From assembly GCF_050859505.1 (NCBI RefSeq), contig NZ_CP193934.1, forward strand, positions 2,356,001 through 2,420,000: a stretch of DNA of 64,000 nt. Direction: 5' to 3'. Source of the DNA: Marinirhabdus sp050859505 (GTDB lineage: Bacteria; Bacteroidota; Bacteroidia; Flavobacteriales; Flavobacteriaceae). Of this stretch, positions 38,873 through 47,273 are shown one piece after another (position 1 is the stretch's first letter; each line of letters begins with the position of its first letter). The notes under the pieces were generated by a model. That model did not search any database, was not told the DNA's origin, and saw only the letters and a program-made list of their open reading frames with translations. The position numbers were made by a program, and so were the translations under genes.

Positions 38873-40045
38873 ATGAGTACAAATCCTATTTTTAATAATA
38901 CTGAAACTGCGTTTAAATTAAAAACAAATTCGCAACTAGAGCGTGCTTATTTTCTTTTTAAAATGATAGCCAATGAACCTTTGGTGCGAATAGGTACAGC
39001 AGCAACAAAGTTCGCGCTCAACTTGCACCTGCCCGTGGAAGGATTAATTCGCTCTACTGTTTTTGATCATTTTTGTGGTGGTATAAACGAAGAAGATTGT
39101 ATGCCTGTGGTAGATAGTTTGTTTGACGTTGAGGTACATTCTGTGCTGGATTATTCTGTAGAAGGAAAAGAAGAGGATGCACAGTTTGATGCTACCTTGG
39201 CCAAAGTAATAGAACTTACCAGGTTTGCTGAACACAAAGATGCGATGCCGTTTTCAGTTTTTAAACCAACGGGATTTGGCCGATTTAAAATTTGGGAGAA
39301 AGTTTCAGCAAAAGAAACCCTTACCGAAATTGAGGAAACAAGATGGAAACGTATTCAGCAACGGTATGACGAAGTTTGTAAAGTAGCACACGATTGTTCT
39401 ATTTCATTATTAATAGATGGAGAGGAATCCTGGATGCAAGATGCAGCAGATGCGCTTTGTGAAGAGATGATGGAGAAGTATAATAAACAAACACCTATAG
39501 TTTTTAATACACTACAATGTTACCGTTGGGATAGGTTGGATTATCTAAAAGAAGCTCATAAACGCGCCAAAGCAGGAGGTTATAAGTTAGGTTTTAAAGT
39601 TGTGCGTGGCGCTTATATGGAAAAGGAGAACGATCGTGCCGAAGAAAAAGGCTATCCAACCCCAATTTGTGCAAGCAAACAAGCTACAGACGACCATTTT
39701 AACGCTGTCATGCAATACATTCTGGATAATCTTCAAGATATCTCACTGTTTTTGGGGACGCATAACGAGAACAGTAACTATTTGGCATTAGAAATTATTG
39801 ATGCCAAAGGATTGACGAAAAATGATTCTAGAATTTGGTTTGGCCAATTATACGGTATGAGTGACCATATAAGTTACAATCTTGCCGAAGCTGGTTTTAA
39901 TGTGGCAAAGTATATTCCATTTGGGCCTGTGAAAGATGTGATGCCTTATTTAATAAGACGTGCCGAAGAAAATACATCGGTTGCCGGACAAACGAGTCGT
40001 GAGCTCACTTTATTGAAAAGAGAGCGGGAGCGTAGAAAGATGTAA
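38873..40045 (+). CDS. Proline dehydrogenase
   Basis: 390 residues, FAD-dependent TIM barrel oxidising proline to pyrroline-5-carboxylate and passing electrons to quinone. Monofunctional, not fused to P5C dehydrogenase. Landmarks: VRGAYMEKENDRAEEKGYPT (about 243-262), LGTHNENS, WFGQLYGMSDHISYNL and the C-terminal YLIRRAEENTSVAGQTSREL with the paired Arg that binds proline carboxylate. With RocD and alanine dehydrogenase it marks amino-acid catabolism. Confidence 0.94.
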   Translation: MSTNPIFNNTETAFKLKTNSQLERAYFLFKMIANEPLVRIGTAATKFALNLHLPVEGLIRSTVFDHFCGGINEEDCMPVVDSLFDVEVHSVLDYSVEGKEEDAQFDATLAKVIELTRFAEHKDAMPFSVFKPTGFGRFKIWEKVSAKETLTEIEETRWKRIQQRYDEVCKVAHDCSISLLIDGEESWMQDAADALCEEMMEKYNKQTPIVFNTLQCYRWDRLDYLKEAHKRAKAGGYKLGFKVVRGAYMEKENDRAEEKGYPTPICASKQATDDHFNAVMQYILDNLQDISLFLGTHNENSNYLALEIIDAKGLTKNDSRIWFGQLYGMSDHISYNLAEAGFNVAKYIPFGPVKDVMPYLIRRAEENTSVAGQTSRELTLLKRERERRKM

Positions 40046-40181
40046 GAAAAAAAAATTAAAAATGCGCTACCTATAATCAGATGAACATTGTGCGTGTTTT
40101 GTGTTCTCTGTGGTTACTAAAGCAGTAAAATTTAGTTTTGAGTGTATTGAATACTCAAGTTATGTGCTTCTTGTTTTTTTG

Positions 40182-40237
40182 CACAAACCACAAACCACAA
40201 ACCACAAACCACAAACCACAAACCACAAACCACAAAC
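40182..40237. repeat. Eight tandem copies of the 7-mer CACAAAC
   Basis: Perfect 7-base tandem repeat, 56 bases, ending at the stop codon of the minus-strand gene at 40237. Repeat number is likely to vary between strains. Confidence 0.95.
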
Positions 40238-40611
40238 TACTTTACTTCCTTAATAGCTAGTACGGTTGCAGTTTTGTTGCAATTTTGAATTCGGAGTTGC
40301 AATTTTTGCTCTTTTACTTTTCCATCTATCAAGTAGATTTTACAAGAGTCTAACTTTCTATCGGTTTCAGAGAAATCTACATCACCTTTTCTTAAAATGG
40401 TTTGAATAGCTGCAGTATCGAGTTGAAATTTATTTCGCGTGACATCGCTTTCAGCAGAAAATTCAATTTTTTTAGTTCGGATATCTTTCAACGTTCGTGC
40501 ATCAAAACCATAATCGCAACTGGTTTTTTTACCTCCTAGAAAGAAAAATAAAATGATAAGACCTACAATAAAACCTGCGCCGTAGTAGGCGAAACGCTGG
40601 ATTACCTTCAT
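40237..40611 (-). CDS. DUF4258-like small membrane-anchored protein
   Basis: 124 residues from the ATG at 40611 (MKVIQRFAYYGAGFIVGLII). The upstream frame overlaps the ald gene end and is not needed. One N-terminal helix (about 8-27) anchors a small domain with Cys residues (KKTSCDYGFDARTLKDIRTK, LDSCKIYLIDG, RIQNCNK). Recognised as DUF4258-like from its place next to alanine dehydrogenase in flavobacteria. Function unknown. Confidence 0.72.
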   Translation of the reverse strand: MKVIQRFAYYGAGFIVGLIILFFFLGGKKTSCDYGFDARTLKDIRTKKIEFSAESDVTRNKFQLDTAAIQTILRKGDVDFSETDRKLDSCKIYLIDGKVKEQKLQLRIQNCNKTATVLAIKEVK

Positions 40612-40624
40612 GAAAATGTTGCTT

Positions 40625-41824
40625 TTAGTATATGAGCAAATTAATATCACTCCAAGACATATCGAACCAATCTGCCACGGCTTTGTTGGTTAAAATGCCG
40701 CGGTAAAAATACAAACCATTTCGCAGACCACTGTCAAAACGAATGGCATTTTCCAGACCACCATTTTCGGCAATATCCAGTAAATACGGTGTAAAAATAT
40801 TGCTTATAGATATAGAAGCCGTTTTAGGATATCGTGCAGGAATATTAGGAACACCATAATGGATTACACCATTTGTTATTTGTGTTGGTTCGTCGTGAGA
40901 GGTTACTTCAGTGGTCTCAAAACAACCTCCCATATCTACGCTAACGTCAATAATAACAGCTCCTTTTTTCATGTTTTCCACCATTGTTTTGGTAACAATT
41001 ATGGGAGATCTGTTTTTACCTCTAACGGCGCCAATGGCTACATCGCAACGGCGAAGTGCTTTCAATAAATTTTTTGGTTGAATGGTAGAAGTGTATAAAG
41101 GCCTGCCAACATTGGCTTGTAATGTACGGAGTTTTGTTAAAGAGCTGTCAAACACCTTTACGCTTGCTCCTAATCCCAAAGCCGATCTCACTGCATATTC
41201 ACCTACAGTTCCTGCTCCTATCACAACAACTTCAACAGGTGGAACACCACTAATATTCCCGAAGAGAAGTCCGTTCCCTTTTTTTGCATTTACCATTAAT
41301 TCTGAAGCTATGAGAACAGCAGCAGTGCCAGCGATTTCACTTAGTGCTTTTACAGCTGGATAACTCTGGTCTTCATCTTTTATAAATTCAAAACCTAATG
41401 CCGTTATTTTTTTCTTTGCAAGTGCTTTAAAGTAAGATTCTTGCCTAGTTTTAAGCTGAAGGGCAGATATAAGCACCGTTTTCGGTTTCATAAGTTCCAA
41501 CTCATCTAAAGTAGGGGGTTCTACTTTCAATATAATCGGGCAACCAAAAACCTGATGTTTGTCACTAGTAAGTTTTGCGCCGGCTTCACTATATTCATTG
41601 TCACTAAAACCAGCTTCTTCTCCTGCACCTTTTTCGACCAAAACTCTGTGACCGTGGGCGACCATAGCTCCAACGGCATCTGGGGTTAGGCATATTCTTT
41701 TTTCTTGAAAATAGGTTTCTTTTGGAAGCCCAATAAAAAGTTCACCTTTTTGTTTAGAAATCTCTAGTTTTTCTTCCTGTGGAAGTAATTGCGCCTTGGT
41801 AAAAGGGGAAGAGGGTTGTTGCAT
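40625..41824 (-). CDS. ald: Alanine dehydrogenase
   Basis: 399 residues. NAD-dependent oxidative deamination of alanine to pyruvate. Substrate domain: FIGLPKETYFQEKRICLTPDAVGAM and the Lys/His region GHRVLVEKGAGEEAGFSD. NAD domain with VVVIGAGTVGEYAVRSALGLG (about 195-215) and VDMGGCFETTEVTSH. The N-terminus has about 28 extra residues compared with the Bacillus enzyme, as in other Bacteroidota. Could be NAD(P) transhydrogenase alpha-like, but length and motifs favour ald. Followed by the DUF4258-like gene. Confidence 0.9.
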   Translation of the reverse strand: MQQPSSPFTKAQLLPQEEKLEISKQKGELFIGLPKETYFQEKRICLTPDAVGAMVAHGHRVLVEKGAGEEAGFSDNEYSEAGAKLTSDKHQVFGCPIILKVEPPTLDELELMKPKTVLISALQLKTRQESYFKALAKKKITALGFEFIKDEDQSYPAVKALSEIAGTAAVLIASELMVNAKKGNGLLFGNISGVPPVEVVVIGAGTVGEYAVRSALGLGASVKVFDSSLTKLRTLQANVGRPLYTSTIQPKNLLKALRRCDVAIGAVRGKNRSPIIVTKTMVENMKKGAVIIDVSVDMGGCFETTEVTSHDEPTQITNGVIHYGVPNIPARYPKTASISISNIFTPYLLDIAENGGLENAIRFDSGLRNGLYFYRGILTNKAVADWFDMSWSDINLLIY

Positions 41825-41889
41825 AGTCCTTCGGTTGGTTGCACCAAGTTACTAATATAATTCTGAATTCTGAATTTAAAATTTATTCT

Positions 41890-43050
41890 TTAATCATATT
41901 CGCTGATGCCATAGAGTAATTGTTTTAGTTTACTTCCATTGATTTCAATGGGTTTGTAGGCAGTGTTGAATTTTTCTATGGATAAAGCTACATTTTTTTT
42001 CATGTTTTGGTATTCAATAGGGATTTTATTGGCACACTGTTTTTCGTTTTCATAACTACTTAGCATAATGCCGAACTTTTCATAAAATTTAGAACCTTGG
42101 TCTATAAAGGCATTGTATTGGGTAATAAATTGCAAGAGCCTGTCTATAGGGAACTGAAGATTGATTTGCATCGTTCTCACTTTTGAAGGTTTATCACCAG
42201 CCGTAATAGTAGCATTTAAAGTGTCGAGATATGTATTTAATTCTTCACCTATGATACTCCAATCGTCATTTTCTCTACATTCTTTTAATGCCGTTTTATA
42301 TTTAATGGGTTGGGTGTAATCTTTAAACAGTTGTTCCAGCTCAGTCATAATGCTTTCGTTGCTTTTTTGGAGAAAAGCTGTTTCAAAATAGATGGTATTG
42401 AGGTCGTTGTGCATTCTAAGAGTGAAATCTAAGATACATTCCACGTTTTTTAAATTCGCTTCTTTTTCTGAAACTGAGGTAGTATTACTGGTAAACAGAG
42501 AAACGAAAGAATGAATCACAGACGTATAAATATTATTTCCCAGTAAGGTAGAAATATTGAATCCAGATTTCTTGTCTCTTTTGTCTACTAAAGTTTTTTT
42601 CACATCCTGGAATTCTGAATAGTTGTTGGGATTGGAAATTTTACTGATTTCGTTTAAGGTGGCTACTGATGAAAAGTGATGGTCCAGGGATAATGTTTTC
42701 TCATAAAGTATTTTGATAATCTGGAGCCCTTTTAAATACCTTATTTTGGCAATATCTGAGAGATAGAGACTGGTTTCCAGAGCAATTTGTTCTTTAATGA
42801 TATCTTTCGCCAGAAGCAAATTTATCTTTCCTTCGGTTGTTTGGGCTTCCTGTAGTGTGTGGTTTATTGTTTGTAGTTTATTTTCAAGTTTTGTTTGCTC
42901 GATTTCAAATATGGCAGTTCGTTGCACGATTGTGGTATATAACTCTACTAGAATAGAATCAATTTCTTCGTTAACAGACGAATTGGCTCGCAAATTTTGG
43001 GGCAATCCAAAACTTGCCATAAAAGCTATTAAAAAGAAGCAACGTACCAT
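41890..43050 (-). CDS. Unknown exported helical protein
   Basis: 386 residues, not recognised. Residues 1-22 look like a signal peptide (FFLIAFMASFGLPQNLRANS); the rest is predicted mostly alpha-helical with heptad-like stretches (FEIEQTKLENKLQTINHTL, AKDIIKEQIALE), so coiled coil is likely. No catalytic motif seen. Follows the 143-residue gene by one base: an operon. First gene of the island counted from ald; AT-rich like its neighbours. Confidence 0.65.
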   Translation of the reverse strand: MVRCFFLIAFMASFGLPQNLRANSSVNEEIDSILVELYTTIVQRTAIFEIEQTKLENKLQTINHTLQEAQTTEGKINLLLAKDIIKEQIALETSLYLSDIAKIRYLKGLQIIKILYEKTLSLDHHFSSVATLNEISKISNPNNYSEFQDVKKTLVDKRDKKSGFNISTLLGNNIYTSVIHSFVSLFTSNTTSVSEKEANLKNVECILDFTLRMHNDLNTIYFETAFLQKSNESIMTELEQLFKDYTQPIKYKTALKECRENDDWSIIGEELNTYLDTLNATITAGDKPSKVRTMQINLQFPIDRLLQFITQYNAFIDQGSKFYEKFGIMLSSYENEKQCANKIPIEYQNMKKNVALSIEKFNTAYKPIEINGSKLKQLLYGISEYD

Positions 43051-43051
43051 A

Positions 43052-43483
43052 TCATTCTAGATTGAAGATTATAGTGAATGTATTTTCTGTAATTAAGATA
43101 GGGTAGGACCCTTTTGATATGCTTAATTGATTACCACTCTCAGATAATGAATTTTTTAAGGCCTGTGGCAAAGTAAATATTTGCGGAACCTTAAAATAAT
43201 AGGTTGTTGATTTATTTATATTTAACGGATTTATACCTGTAATTTTTTCTTGAGTTGCCTGAGACAAATTTTGGCGGTCCATCGTAAATATGAGCTTGTT
43301 ATCTGGCTGTAACACAAGTGTAGTGTTGGCTGCAGAACGATTGTTACTGTCTATATCGCAAATACCTTGTTTGCCGTCACAATGAAAGCCGTTAAAGGAA
43401 GTCGTTGCTAATATAGATTTACTTTGGGATAGGCATATAAAGCCTATGCACAGCACCAGAGCGGTGGTGAAGGTCACTTTCAT
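43052..43483 (-). CDS. Unknown small exported protein
   Basis: 143 residues, not recognised. Residues 1-26 are a signal peptide (TTALVLCIGFICLSQSKSIL). The mature part has two Cys in HCDGKQGICD, which could form a disulfide, and is otherwise beta-like (YYFKVPQIFTLP, TENTFTIIFNLE). Upstream gene of a tight pair with the 386-residue helical protein, so they probably act together in the envelope. Confidence 0.68.
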   Translation of the reverse strand: MKVTFTTALVLCIGFICLSQSKSILATTSFNGFHCDGKQGICDIDSNNRSAANTTLVLQPDNKLIFTMDRQNLSQATQEKITGINPLNINKSTTYYFKVPQIFTLPQALKNSLSESGNQLSISKGSYPILITENTFTIIFNLE

Positions 43484-43556
43484 AATAAAGTTTTAATGTG
43501 TAACGAAAGGGGAGTTAACTGTGTGGGGTGCTCCAATTAAATTTTACGAAAACTAT

Positions 43557-44285
43557 TTACTCGTCAATTTGGTAGCCCCTATTTTTTAATCCTTGCAGAA
43601 GACCTGGTGTATGGGCGTCTCCATAAATTATGGCAATTTTATCATGTGTTTCAACATCAATTCTTTTTAAAACAATATTATTTCTAAAATCCATAATAAC
43701 ATCATTTCTAATATCTTTAGGAACTTTGAATTTACTACAGTTTGATTCTTCCAAAACGGAAGTTTCAAAATCGCAAGGTGCTAATTCAATTTTGCCATAT
43801 GTAGTTTCATAATAATTCATAAGTTCTTCTAAGGTTGCGTCCACATTTTCTGATTGATCTACCGGCACTCCAAGTTCGTCATAAGAAGGCTGGTCTATGA
43901 TTTCCTTTTTAAGTTTAATTTTATGTTTTTTACCCACTATAGAATCGATAATATGTTTGTAACCATCTCCAGCTACAGGGCTTCCTAAAAATTTTCTAAA
44001 TTTTCTCAGTAAGGTATCATTAGCTCCATCTGCTTTTACTTTTTCAGTATAAAAAAAGTAATTAAGAGCGCTAAGAGAGTCCATTTTTTTATGTAAATCG
44101 TCATAATAACTTGGTGTTCCTAAATGGTGTGTTGGTAACAAAACAATTGTTTTTGAAGTTGAGTTCGCGATGTGCATTTTTGCGAAATCATCATAAATCC
44201 CCATTATTTTAAAGCTTGTATTCAGTAGTAAATTTTTACAACTAAATAAAGATAAAAGAGATAGGCATAGAATAAAATGTTTCAT
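43557..44285 (-). CDS. TraB/TIKI-superfamily-like lipoprotein
   Basis: 242 residues. Lipobox LFSC (Cys16). The pattern VLLPTHHLGTPSYY (about 48-61), an acidic residue in FFYTEKVK (Glu81) and a late IIYGDAHTPGLLQGL match the two GxxH/HxxG-type motifs and Glu of the EreA/TIKI/TraB superfamily, membrane-attached metalloenzymes or putative peptidases. The match is by motif only; substrate unknown. Its upstream region holds an inverted repeat (44323-44385). Confidence 0.6.
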   Translation of the reverse strand: MKHFILCLSLLSLFSCKNLLLNTSFKIMGIYDDFAKMHIANSTSKTIVLLPTHHLGTPSYYDDLHKKMDSLSALNYFFYTEKVKADGANDTLLRKFRKFLGSPVAGDGYKHIIDSIVGKKHKIKLKKEIIDQPSYDELGVPVDQSENVDATLEELMNYYETTYGKIELAPCDFETSVLEESNCSKFKVPKDIRNDVIMDFRNNIVLKRIDVETHDKIAIIYGDAHTPGLLQGLKNRGYQIDE

Positions 44286-44322
44286 ATATATTGTTTTAAA
44301 ACATTAATAGAGATTAGTTAAA

Positions 44323-44385
44323 TTGAACGCAGTACTATTCTATATGAATATTGTTAGTAAGATAGAACTGTTTAACTGCGTTCAA
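44323..44385. repeat. Inverted repeat TTGAACGCAGT / ACTGCGTTCAA
   Basis: Perfect 11-base arms separated by 41 bases, between two minus-strand genes. The arms resemble the TTGAGCGCAGTC motif seen at 54774-54796, a word I recall as common between flavobacterial genes. Could act as a terminator for the upstream gene. Confidence 0.7.
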
Positions 44386-44415
44386 CATAAAGGGTCAGTT
44401 TAATTTTTATTTTAA

Positions 44416-44988
44416 TTACAATATCAGAATAATTATAAGATCAATAATTATTTGCAGGATTTGTCCTCCACCACCATTTCCGAAAATTTGATTTAAATGA
44501 CAAGAGAGTTGCCACCACTTGCACACACCTCTAGAGCTTGCAATTAGTGTATTATCGTCTAATAATTGTTCATTACCACCAAACAAAGCTATTTCTCCAT
44601 CGCTTACTTCTCTGTTATTATTCTTAGAATAATTATGAATAAACATTATTGCTTTTCCGTATACTTTGTAGTCCGCGTTTTCCAAAAGTTGTTTCGAGGA
44701 ATAATTTGCGGCTAAAAACTGATATGCCTTTTTCAGAAGATCTTCTCCTTCTACTGGCACCGGCGGTAATATATAACTAGTCGGTTTAACCTTGCCTAAC
44801 AGAGCTTTTTGTTTAAAGTTGAGATACGTATCTCCTTTTGAATAAGCAGGTCGGACATCGTCTACAAACTCTACAAAACCTTGTTTCAAGGCAGTTTTTA
44901 CAGACTCTTCTGTATATGATTTCTGAGCCAAGCCAACAACTGTAGATAAAAATATCAAGATTATAACTGTTTGTTTTAAACTTCTCAT
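44416..44988 (-). CDS. Unknown exported protein with GNGGGGQ and hydrophobic tail
   Basis: 190 residues from the ATG at 44988 (MRSLKQTVIILIFLSTVVGL, signal peptide to about residue 22). The middle is helical with no known domain. The last 40 residues are unusual: SSRGVCKWWQLSCHLNQIF, then GNGGGG, then QILQIIIDLIIILIL, a 15-residue all-hydrophobic end. Cys pair CKWWQLSC. Could be a membrane-tail anchor or a maturation signal. It lies beside the TPR-AraC regulator and shares upstream motifs with the lipoprotein gene on its other side. Confidence 0.68.
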   Translation of the reverse strand: MRSLKQTVIILIFLSTVVGLAQKSYTEESVKTALKQGFVEFVDDVRPAYSKGDTYLNFKQKALLGKVKPTSYILPPVPVEGEDLLKKAYQFLAANYSSKQLLENADYKVYGKAIMFIHNYSKNNNREVSDGEIALFGGNEQLLDDNTLIASSRGVCKWWQLSCHLNQIFGNGGGGQILQIIIDLIIILIL

Positions 44989-45056
44989 AATATAAAATTT
45001 TAATAAACACCTACTCATACGCTTTTCGGTTCCCGCGGCTGGATTTTCGTGCCTAG

Positions 45057-45107
45057 CTTAGCACGGAAACAAACCTTTGGTTATCTTCTAAAATTTACAT
45101 ATCTTAG
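45057..45107 (-). promoter_or_regulatory. Motif pair upstream of the gene at 44988
   Basis: CTTAGCACG (45057-45065) and CATATCTTAG (45098-45107), matching the pair at 47916-47964 in order, orientation and spacing (41 against 39). Candidate regulator sites. Confidence 0.45.
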
Positions 45108-45149
45108 CTAAAGATATAAACAAAAGTTTATTTCTACACACACTGTGAG

Positions 45150-45170
45150 AGCTTCTACCTGGTAGAAGCT
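45150..45170. promoter_or_regulatory. Palindrome, hairpin or operator
   Basis: AGCTTCTACC T GGTAGAAGCT, perfect 10-base arms, followed on the plus strand by TTCTCTTTT. Terminator-like, or a protein site. Confidence 0.5.
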
Positions 45171-45230
45171 TTCTCTTTTATATAATTTATCTTCTTGCCA
45201 TGTTATAATTTTTAAGTTAGAAATTGTAAT

Positions 45231-45297
45231 GAACCGCCTTAATCCGTTTCTCACAACTCCCCAGTTATTTGAGCACGTTTGGGGCGGTTTTTTTGAA
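45231..45297 (+). terminator. Structured terminator-like element
   Basis: AACCGCC at the 5' side pairs with GGCGGTT at the 3' side, followed by a T-run; inside, CTCA/TGAG and AACT/AGTT can stack. No gene directly upstream on this strand, so it may end a small RNA. Confidence 0.4.
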
Positions 45298-45371
45298 ATT
45301 ATTAGTTTAAAGGTGTGGTATAATTTTCTAAAAATCAAGGGAATGTACTCGCGTTTCAAGAATTATCCACC

Positions 45372-45389
45372 CGTAATTCGTGAATTACG
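45372..45389. promoter_or_regulatory. 18-base palindrome, possible operator
   Basis: CGTAATTC-GT-GAATTACG upstream of the TPR-AraC gene. Candidate binding site; no direct evidence. Confidence 0.4.
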
Positions 45390-45515
45390 ACCTATAGTGA
45401 TTCACTTAAATAGCTGTATTTCAGTATTTTAAATAAATAGGAATTGCTTACATACAACTTCTACGGTTTCCGAGCTTCAAATTTTACTATATTTATGTAG
45501 GGGAATTCTTAGATT

Positions 45516-47270
45516 ATGACCAATCAACAAATCCGTTCGTTTATTAGCACCTGCCTTTTCAGTTTAAGTATCTGTTTGGCGAGTAATGCTCAGAACCTGA
45601 AGCAGTCCGACCTGGATAAGCTTGGAGACGAGCCACTGCTTACCTTATTCGATAAAAATGATGGTGACTCTACAACACAAGAAAAAATAGCCAGAACGTA
45701 TTTAGACCGTGCCCGTAAACAAAAAGACACCATAAAAATGGCTCGGGGTTATGATCGATTGGCCCGTATTTTTCATCCAGAGAAGAATATTGCATTTACG
45801 GATAGTTTGATTGAGATTTCTAAAAATCAAAAGCATAATTTTTATCCAGCTAATGGGTATTTTATCAAGGCAAGCAATTATAAGAAACTTGATGATTTTA
45901 ATAACTTTTTCTTAAATATGAAAATTGGTTATGATCTTGCCGTAAAATCTGAGAATAATTCATTACAAAATTTTTCATTTAATAGATTGGTTTTTTACAA
46001 AGCAGTTTGGGGTGATGCAGAAGAAGCACTTAGTCTCCAGAGGGAAGCACATAAATTTATTCTCTCTGATTTTTACAAAGAAAAAAGGAGAAGCGAATCT
46101 AGAGGGTCAAAATTTTTTAATATTGATAGTCTGTTAAATATCGATTTATGCTATTCTTATCAAAATTTTGCTCATTGTTTTGTTAATTTAAAGAAATTAG
46201 ATTCTGCTGAATATTATAATAAAAAATTGTTTTCGACTTCGATTTTATATCCTTCAAAACGATCCAACTCTTTTATCGCTTGGAGTTTAGCTGCTAAATT
46301 AGAAATTGATTATTACAATGGTAAATATTTAAATGTTATCAAACAGAGTGAAAGTTTATTAAAGAATGATACTATAATTCAATTAGGCTATTTATATGAC
46401 GTATTGATTTTTGATGGACTAGCACAGTATGAAGTGTCAGATAAAAATGAAGCTGTTTATATCTTAGAAAAAATAGATTCTTCATTTGTAAATCGTGGAA
46501 TGAAAGAATTTTTTCCTTACGAAAGATTAGTTTATGAAAAACTGATAGAATATAGTAAATCAACGGGAGATTTCAATAAGCAGTTAGAATATCTTGAAAA
46601 GATAATTATTGTTGATAGTATATTAAAAAGTAGATATAGTTTTTTTGACTCTAAAATGCTTACTCAATTTGAAACACCTAAGTTGTTAGCAGAAAGAGAA
46701 ACTTTAATAAAGCAATTAACAAAGGAAAACCAAACCCCAGATCCGAAACTCTATTTAGCATTAACTGCTTTAACTGCATCTTTATGTTTATTATTTTATT
46801 ACATCAGAAAACGTTTGGTATACAAAAAAAGATTTGAAAAACTACTAGCACAAAGAAATGGCAAGAGCGTCCTACCATTATATAACAATAATCCGCAAAA
46901 CGAACTTTCTACAGAAGTCGTAGAAGATATCTTAGAAAAACTAGACCGTTTTGAACGACAACATAAATATTTGGATGCAGAAATTACACTGCAAAGTTTA
47001 GCAAAAAAATTTAAGACCAATTCCAATTATCTCTCCAGAGTGATTAATTTAAAACTGGAAAAAAACTTTTCGCAATATTTACACGAACTTCGTATTGGGT
47101 ATGCTGTAGATGAGTTGTTTAGTAATAAAGCATATAGAAGATACACTATAAAAGCAATAGCAGAAGAGTGCGGTTATAAAAATGCAGAATCCTTTTCAAA
47201 AGCTTTTTATAAATTATATGGAATTTATCCATCGTATTATTTAAAGAAATTGGAGGAAAATACGGGATAA
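45516..47270 (+). CDS. Membrane-spanning TPR sensor with AraC-type DNA-binding domain
   Basis: 584 residues. Signal peptide or anchor at 1-25 (CLFSLSICLASNAQ), a TPR-like helical region about 35-400 presumably in the periplasm, one membrane helix 411-430 (LYLALTALTASLCLLFYYI), then a cytosolic AraC helix-turn-helix domain about 485-578 (LQSLAKKFKTNSNYLSRVIN; IKAIAEECGYKNAESFSKAF). Such one-component membrane regulators are common in Flavobacteriia. The ligand is unknown, but TPR folds often bind peptides. It is the only plus-strand gene of the island and probably regulates its neighbours. Confidence 0.88.
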   Translation: MTNQQIRSFISTCLFSLSICLASNAQNLKQSDLDKLGDEPLLTLFDKNDGDSTTQEKIARTYLDRARKQKDTIKMARGYDRLARIFHPEKNIAFTDSLIEISKNQKHNFYPANGYFIKASNYKKLDDFNNFFLNMKIGYDLAVKSENNSLQNFSFNRLVFYKAVWGDAEEALSLQREAHKFILSDFYKEKRRSESRGSKFFNIDSLLNIDLCYSYQNFAHCFVNLKKLDSAEYYNKKLFSTSILYPSKRSNSFIAWSLAAKLEIDYYNGKYLNVIKQSESLLKNDTIIQLGYLYDVLIFDGLAQYEVSDKNEAVYILEKIDSSFVNRGMKEFFPYERLVYEKLIEYSKSTGDFNKQLEYLEKIIIVDSILKSRYSFFDSKMLTQFETPKLLAERETLIKQLTKENQTPDPKLYLALTALTASLCLLFYYIRKRLVYKKRFEKLLAQRNGKSVLPLYNNNPQNELSTEVVEDILEKLDRFERQHKYLDAEITLQSLAKKFKTNSNYLSRVINLKLEKNFSQYLHELRIGYAVDELFSNKAYRRYTIKAIAEECGYKNAESFSKAFYKLYGIYPSYYLKKLEENTG

Positions 47271-47273
47271 TTT

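Larger units (their letters stand above)
44989..45515. other. Regulatory intergenic region between divergent genes
   Basis: 527 bases with several structures and no supported gene: hairpin TTTTCGTGC/GCACGGAAA (45044-45069); palindrome AGCTTCTACC-T-GGTAGAAGCT (45150-45170) followed by T-rich sequence; nested hairpin AACCGCC..GGCGGTT then T-run (about 45231-45297), looking like a small terminator or small RNA; and palindrome CGTAATTC-GT-GAATTACG (45372-45389), about 130 bases before the TPR-AraC start. Confidence 0.6.

Noticed and set aside
40182..40237. CRISPR-like direct repeat
   Set aside because: Units are 7 bases with no spacers; a simple tandem repeat.
45229..45432. Plus-strand ORF of 67 codons in the gap before the TPR-AraC gene
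   Set aside because: Its start overlaps a terminator-like hairpin, and the sequence has no signal or domain.
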